A model generated the notes under the pieces. That model was given only the letters and a program-made list of their open reading frames with translations. It did no database searches and was not told where the DNA came from. A stretch of DNA of 64,000 nucleotides from Hypericum androsaemum (Eukaryota; Streptophyta; Magnoliopsida; Malpighiales; Hypericaceae). Position 1 is the first letter of the stretch; each line of letters begins with the position of its first letter. The position numbers and the translations under genes were made by a program. The DNA is taken from contig OZ023188.1 in the NCBI GenBank assembly GCA_963995505.1, forward strand, positions 1,364,001-1,428,000. Direction: 5' to 3'. This document shows, piece after piece, positions 60,473 through 64,000 of the stretch.

Positions 60473-61055
60473 AATCTCTGTAAAGTGATCTCCTGTAAAT
60501 AATAATCTTTCTAAATTGATAAAAAGTCATGGTCCGGAGTCGGGACCAGTGTAAAAATTTAATAACCCCTCTATCGTAATAACTAATACTTTTTTCAGAA
60601 AATGTTAGTGCAAAATTTCAGTCCCAATTTTTGCATAAAGTGATATTTTTGAATAAATACATATATTCACATAAAGTGATATTTTTGAATAAATACATAT
60701 ATTTTTACATACTTTGCGAATTTGAAAATAATTCAAGATGCTCGTTTGTGCTAGATCCGCTTGTTTGATAACTTTTACATCATCATTCATCTTTTGAATT
60801 GTCTTTAAATGGTCCTTATGATCATCGTCTTGTTATAAAAAATATATTTCAATCGAGTGTAACTTTTGAATAATGTCATAATTCTGTAATCAAAGAAATA
60901 ATTATAATTTATTTACAGACAAAATAATTTTTTTGTAGTTAAAAAAAAGTAAACTTCTTCTATATGATAAGTTCTCTAAAGTGATAATTTTCTTCGTTCC
61001 CAACAATATCACTTTAGAAAAATTCTAAATTTAGAAGGATCATTTTAGAGATGTT
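60473..61055. mobile_element. Possible MITE with diverged inverted ends
   Basis: The left part ATCTCTGTAAAGTGATCTCC is matched in inverse at the right by GGATCATTTTAGAGAT. CTTTCTAAATTGATAAAAAG (left) resembles the inverse of CAATATCACTTTAGAAAAAT (right). The interior is AT-rich and includes a direct repeat of CATAAAGTGATATTTTTGAA (60636 and 60671). No target duplication fixed; low confidence. Confidence 0.35.
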
Positions 61056-61951
61056 CACACACATATATATCACTAGGCCTTTTATTTATTATTATTATTT
61101 TTGACCGATAATGAAGTTATAACATATTTAAAACTTTTTTCTATTAATCCTCGACTATTTCTTCACCAGTTGCCGCCACTGGTGGATCGATTACTTTCGC
61201 CCTCTCCATCCCCAGCCACCGCCTTCAACGTCTTTTTCTTTTGCACCTACGTCAAATACTATCAAGAGTGCGTCCAAAAGCTTCCGGGAAAACTTCCCAA
61301 TAACTTATCTACTATTCTCATCCAAAGGTGTTTAATTGCGGAATTATGACAATAATTCCGCTTTTCTGGCGAGAATGTCAACGACCATTAAGTACTACCT
61401 AGTGTCCGGGTTCCCCCTAGTGTCCCATGGGAGCTTTCTCTCATTTTAGTTTATTTCTTGGCAAGCATGACCAAAGAGAAAATGAATTGCGAAGACTTGC
61501 AAAGGCCAGAATCCACCAGAGAACGTGATTACTAGAACATGATCGATCACCTGGCCGCATTGGTCGTGTGAGTGAAACAAACATACCATGTTCTTGCCAA
61601 GGAAAAAGCAATTGTTATGTCTATAGTAGCAGGAACAGATGGAGAAAGAAACCGACATGATTTTGGTTCAACCAGAAGAAAGCTTTTCTACTAGAGCATG
61701 CAGGTGAAAGATTAATAGTATGATCATGTTCATTCACACCCGGAATGCTTACATTTCAGAGAAGCGATAATCATGCATGTTGAGCAGCTCAACGAGTGAA
61801 TTGCTTCCGGGCTCAGACGCAGTTGTAGCCCCTTGCAAGTACAAGATTTCCAGCAAACGATTTGGTTTCAGTTTGATGCAAGATTTTTAGTGCTCTAAAA
61901 AAAGTGGAACGTTGGCCGACATACAGACGTGCCGATAATGTAGAAGTCTTC
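61056..61951. other. Intergenic and 3' flank of the CDPK remnant
   Basis: No recognised coding exon. The right part would be the 3' UTR of the CDPK on the minus strand. Confidence 0.4.
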
Positions 61952-63560
61952 TTATTTCTGCCTTCTGTTGGGGACTACATATGGATCGCCTTTTCTCATC
62001 ATGGCCACGAATTCGTCATAGTTGATTCCTCCATCCTGCAAACATTTCCAATACCAGTTACTGCTGAGAAATGATAACATGAAACATTTAAGAATGTGGA
62101 ACTAGGTGCTGAATGGTTCAACATTAGTGACACGGTACTTGTTTCGAACTCACTACACGATTGTCATGGTTCTAGTACACGCATCGGTGGAATAGAACAG
62201 TACGTTTTCAATTTCAAAACTAAATGACAGGCAAAACTAATCAATGCTGTTGCCGCACGAGAACTTATAGAACATGCAAGCAGAAGCACCAATCCAAGCA
62301 TAATCTGTTGCAGGTCTTAGAATTGGGATAAGAGAAACATTATCTGAATCAACTTCAGCTAATATCTCTTGGATTGTTTTCAAATCCCCCATGTTGTACT
62401 TCTCAAGAGCATCCTTCAACTCTTCCTTTGTAATGTACCTGACATGAAGCAGACGCAACTTTCACATGAATACAGGGAAAACAGATTATCAATGGTAATT
62501 AAACATAAAAGTGCAACTTGATGACCCGCTTCTGTCCTTGTCAAAATATCCAAAGGCCTTGTACAAATGGTCCTCTCTTTCTACTCTATTCATGTGCATA
62601 GTTACTGATATGAACTCGATGTAGTCAATGGTTCTGTTTCCATCAACATCAGCCTGCCATACATTGAACCCCAGGCAATGGCCAAGGGCTAATTGGGAAT
62701 TATATAAAGGAGTGTAAAGGGTGATCCATATTACTTTGAGCAAATCCGGTGGTCAAGATCATTGTAGTTGGAACATGTCAAAAAATATAGCTCAAGTTAC
62801 TTTCGGTAAAATTGCCAAGTTGGCCCAATACTCTGCTGATGAATTAGCTTAGAGAAGACTGTATACTTGTCAACAGATGTCTACAAGCAACGAAAGCGCG
62901 GAAGTGAAGTAGGGAAATGGAATGAGCAATATGTTTACCGCTTCCATTAATTGCCTAATTTCAGACTCTGAAAGCTTGGTACCATTCTGTTGGGAAATAA
63001 CCCACTTTCCCGTGGACCCAAACAACGCAACGAACAAGATCGGAGCAAGATCTACGAACACAACGAGGAGATCGACCACAACTACGAGTAAAGAAAACTC
63101 ACAATCAAACAAGAACAACAGATTTGGTCACCCGGTTCGATCTTAACCGATCTACGTCCGGGGGCGTACCAAGCCAGGAGATTTCACTATATCAAGCTCG
63201 ATCTACACTTTGGAGCTTCACTTGCTCAACAATGGTGTTTCTCTCTCCTCTTCTCTCTCTGTCTCTCTCTACAAGGAAGAAGATGAATATACAGTGACAG
63301 AGAAGCGGGGTATTTATAGTGCCAACAAACCTAGGAACCAAAACACACACGCAGGGGCATTTTTGTCCACGCTTTGGCAAAATGGAGAAGCTGAAGCGCG
63401 TACCGTTTGGCCAGGGGGCGCTGCCCCCTAGACCCCCACTAGGTCGATCCCAGTTCTGGACGGGGGCTACGCCCCCCCGCGGTGTCCGAAGTCTCCATAC
63501 CCAACACATTCTTAGGAAGGCTAGCCTCAGTGGAGCTCTCTCGAATTGGATGGGTCTTAT
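61952..63560 (-). pseudogene. Calcium-dependent protein kinase (CDPK) C-terminal remnant, split by a solo LTR
   Basis: Minus-strand exons of the calmodulin-like domain are kept with correct splice sites: 62653-62526 ([20 protein letters not shown], then [16 protein letters not shown]), 62438-62339 (YITKEELKDALEKYNMGDLK, then EVDSDN), and 62035-61952 (DGGINYDEFVAMMRKGDPYV to RRQK and stop). The preceding exon ends at 62939 with GTKLSESEIRQLMEA. It is interrupted after KNG by a solo LTR; beyond the LTR it resumes at 63511 as EASLPK. Farther 5' the frame is lost (QFE then a one-base shift and stops). No kinase domain is found to the window edge. EF-hand loops 2-4 are recognisable, with DGNRT replacing DGNGT. 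CDPKs are Ca2+-activated Ser/Thr kinases; this locus cannot make one. The missing kinase part could lie outside the window, but the frameshifts argue for decay. Confidence 0.8.
62988..63506 (-). mobile_element. Solo LTR inserted in a CDPK exon
   Basis: The 519-bp block begins TGTTGGG and ends CCCAACA on both strands. It is flanked by a perfect 5-bp duplication CATTC (62983-62987 and 63507-63511). Read on the minus strand it has TATAAATACC near 63310 and a CT/GA-rich leader, fitting an LTR promoter in that orientation. No internal retroelement sequence or second LTR, so a solo LTR from recombination. Removing it and one CATTC restores the CDPK reading KNGTKLSESE. Confidence 0.9.
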
Positions 63561-64000
63561 GCCTATTAGAGTTTCAGTTCACAAAATCTGGTTCTCCATT
63601 TTTTTTCCTCCATGATCTGGAGCATTTGGCTGCTAAGAAACGAGGTCATCTTCCGCGACACCATTCCTAATGTTGGGACTCTCATCATGACCATCCTGAG
63701 GAGAGCGTCGAAATGGGAGATTTGGTCAAACTCCAGAGAAGTCTGCTGCAAATAAGATCTATCAATGGTGATTCAAAGTCTTTTGAGATAATCTCCGGGC
63801 CGCTCGCTTGTCTCCCCTGGCCTCTTTTCGGCTTTTTAGACCTGGCCTCCTTAGATTCACTGGCAATTCCTTCCACGTAGCCCAATTGCCGTTTAATCTC
63901 TCTTGCCAGGGCCGAGTTGTACCATTCTTGCCTTTTTCAAAGCAATTATGGTCTTTTGTATAGGCGATTCAGGGGCTTTTGCTCCTCCACTCGCCCTTTC
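63561..64000. other. Window end, no assignable gene
   Basis: Short minus-strand frames (63885-63685 and 63751-63566) show no recognised domain. This is where the 5' part of the CDPK would lie if it were intact. Confidence 0.35.

Noticed and set aside
63192..63509. 105-codon minus-strand frame and plus-strand frames over 63.2-63.5 kb
   Set aside because: Lie within the solo LTR; no gag or pol similarity.

Overview
The window is nuclear DNA from a flowering plant, probably a woody eudicot. The evidence is GT-AG intron-exon genes, typical plant families (RBOH, reticulon-like B, HAK/KUP, MAKR, LURP-one-related, CDPK), two plant-type nuclear tRNA genes and a dense load of plant transposable elements. 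No species could be fixed from sequence alone.

Layout. 1-900: 3' end of an unrecognised gene. 1221-1293: tRNA-Ala(AGC). 3.1-4.2 kb: broken LURP-one-related gene, minus strand. 5.5-12 kb: repeats, including a 45-bp minisatellite, a Mutator-like (MULE) element with a C/T-rich core and two hairpin or MITE-like elements. 16.1-17.4 kb: second MULE-like element, carrying a protein-kinase fragment. 18.9-25.2 kb: complete 14-exon NADPH oxidase, orthologous in appearance to RBOHF. 28.4-29.1 kb: single-exon LEA2/NHL gene. 28.8-38.5 kb: a segmental duplication of the 3' half of that LEA2 gene plus about 1 kb downstream. One copy is interrupted by a roughly 0.57 kb insertion, and the other by a PIF/Harbinger-like element and a 2.4 kb Helitron-like element with captured gene fragments. 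A gag-only LTR retrotransposon lies between the copies. 39.0-40.2 kb: MAKR-type gene. 43.0-44.3 kb: third MULE-like element with a perfect 9-bp target duplication. 44.9-46.5 kb: bL25-domain mitochondrial ribosomal protein (minus). 48.6-50.1 kb: reticulon-like B gene (plus). 50.5-51.0 kb: AAA-ATPase fragment. 51.7 kb: tRNA-Leu(CAA). 52.3-54.6 kb: CAAX/CPBP protease (minus). 55.9-59.9 kb: HAK/KUP potassium transporter (minus). 62.0-63.6 kb: remnant of a calcium-dependent protein kinase split by a solo LTR.

The genes are independent loci rather than a pathway. RBOHF (ROS production), MAKR (membrane receptor-kinase signalling), HAK/KUP (K+ transport) and the LEA2 protein all act at membranes, but no operon-like logic is implied. 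The most informative part is the transposon biology: three related MULE-like elements, two gene-capturing elements, and a duplicated LEA2 tract whose sister copy supplies the empty site for each insertion. The most unusual coding observation is that the KUP protein is open from end to end but lacks conserved acidic residues in three family signature motifs.

Exon coordinates were worked out by hand from reading frame, GT-AG sites and remembered family homology. No alignment or database search was run.
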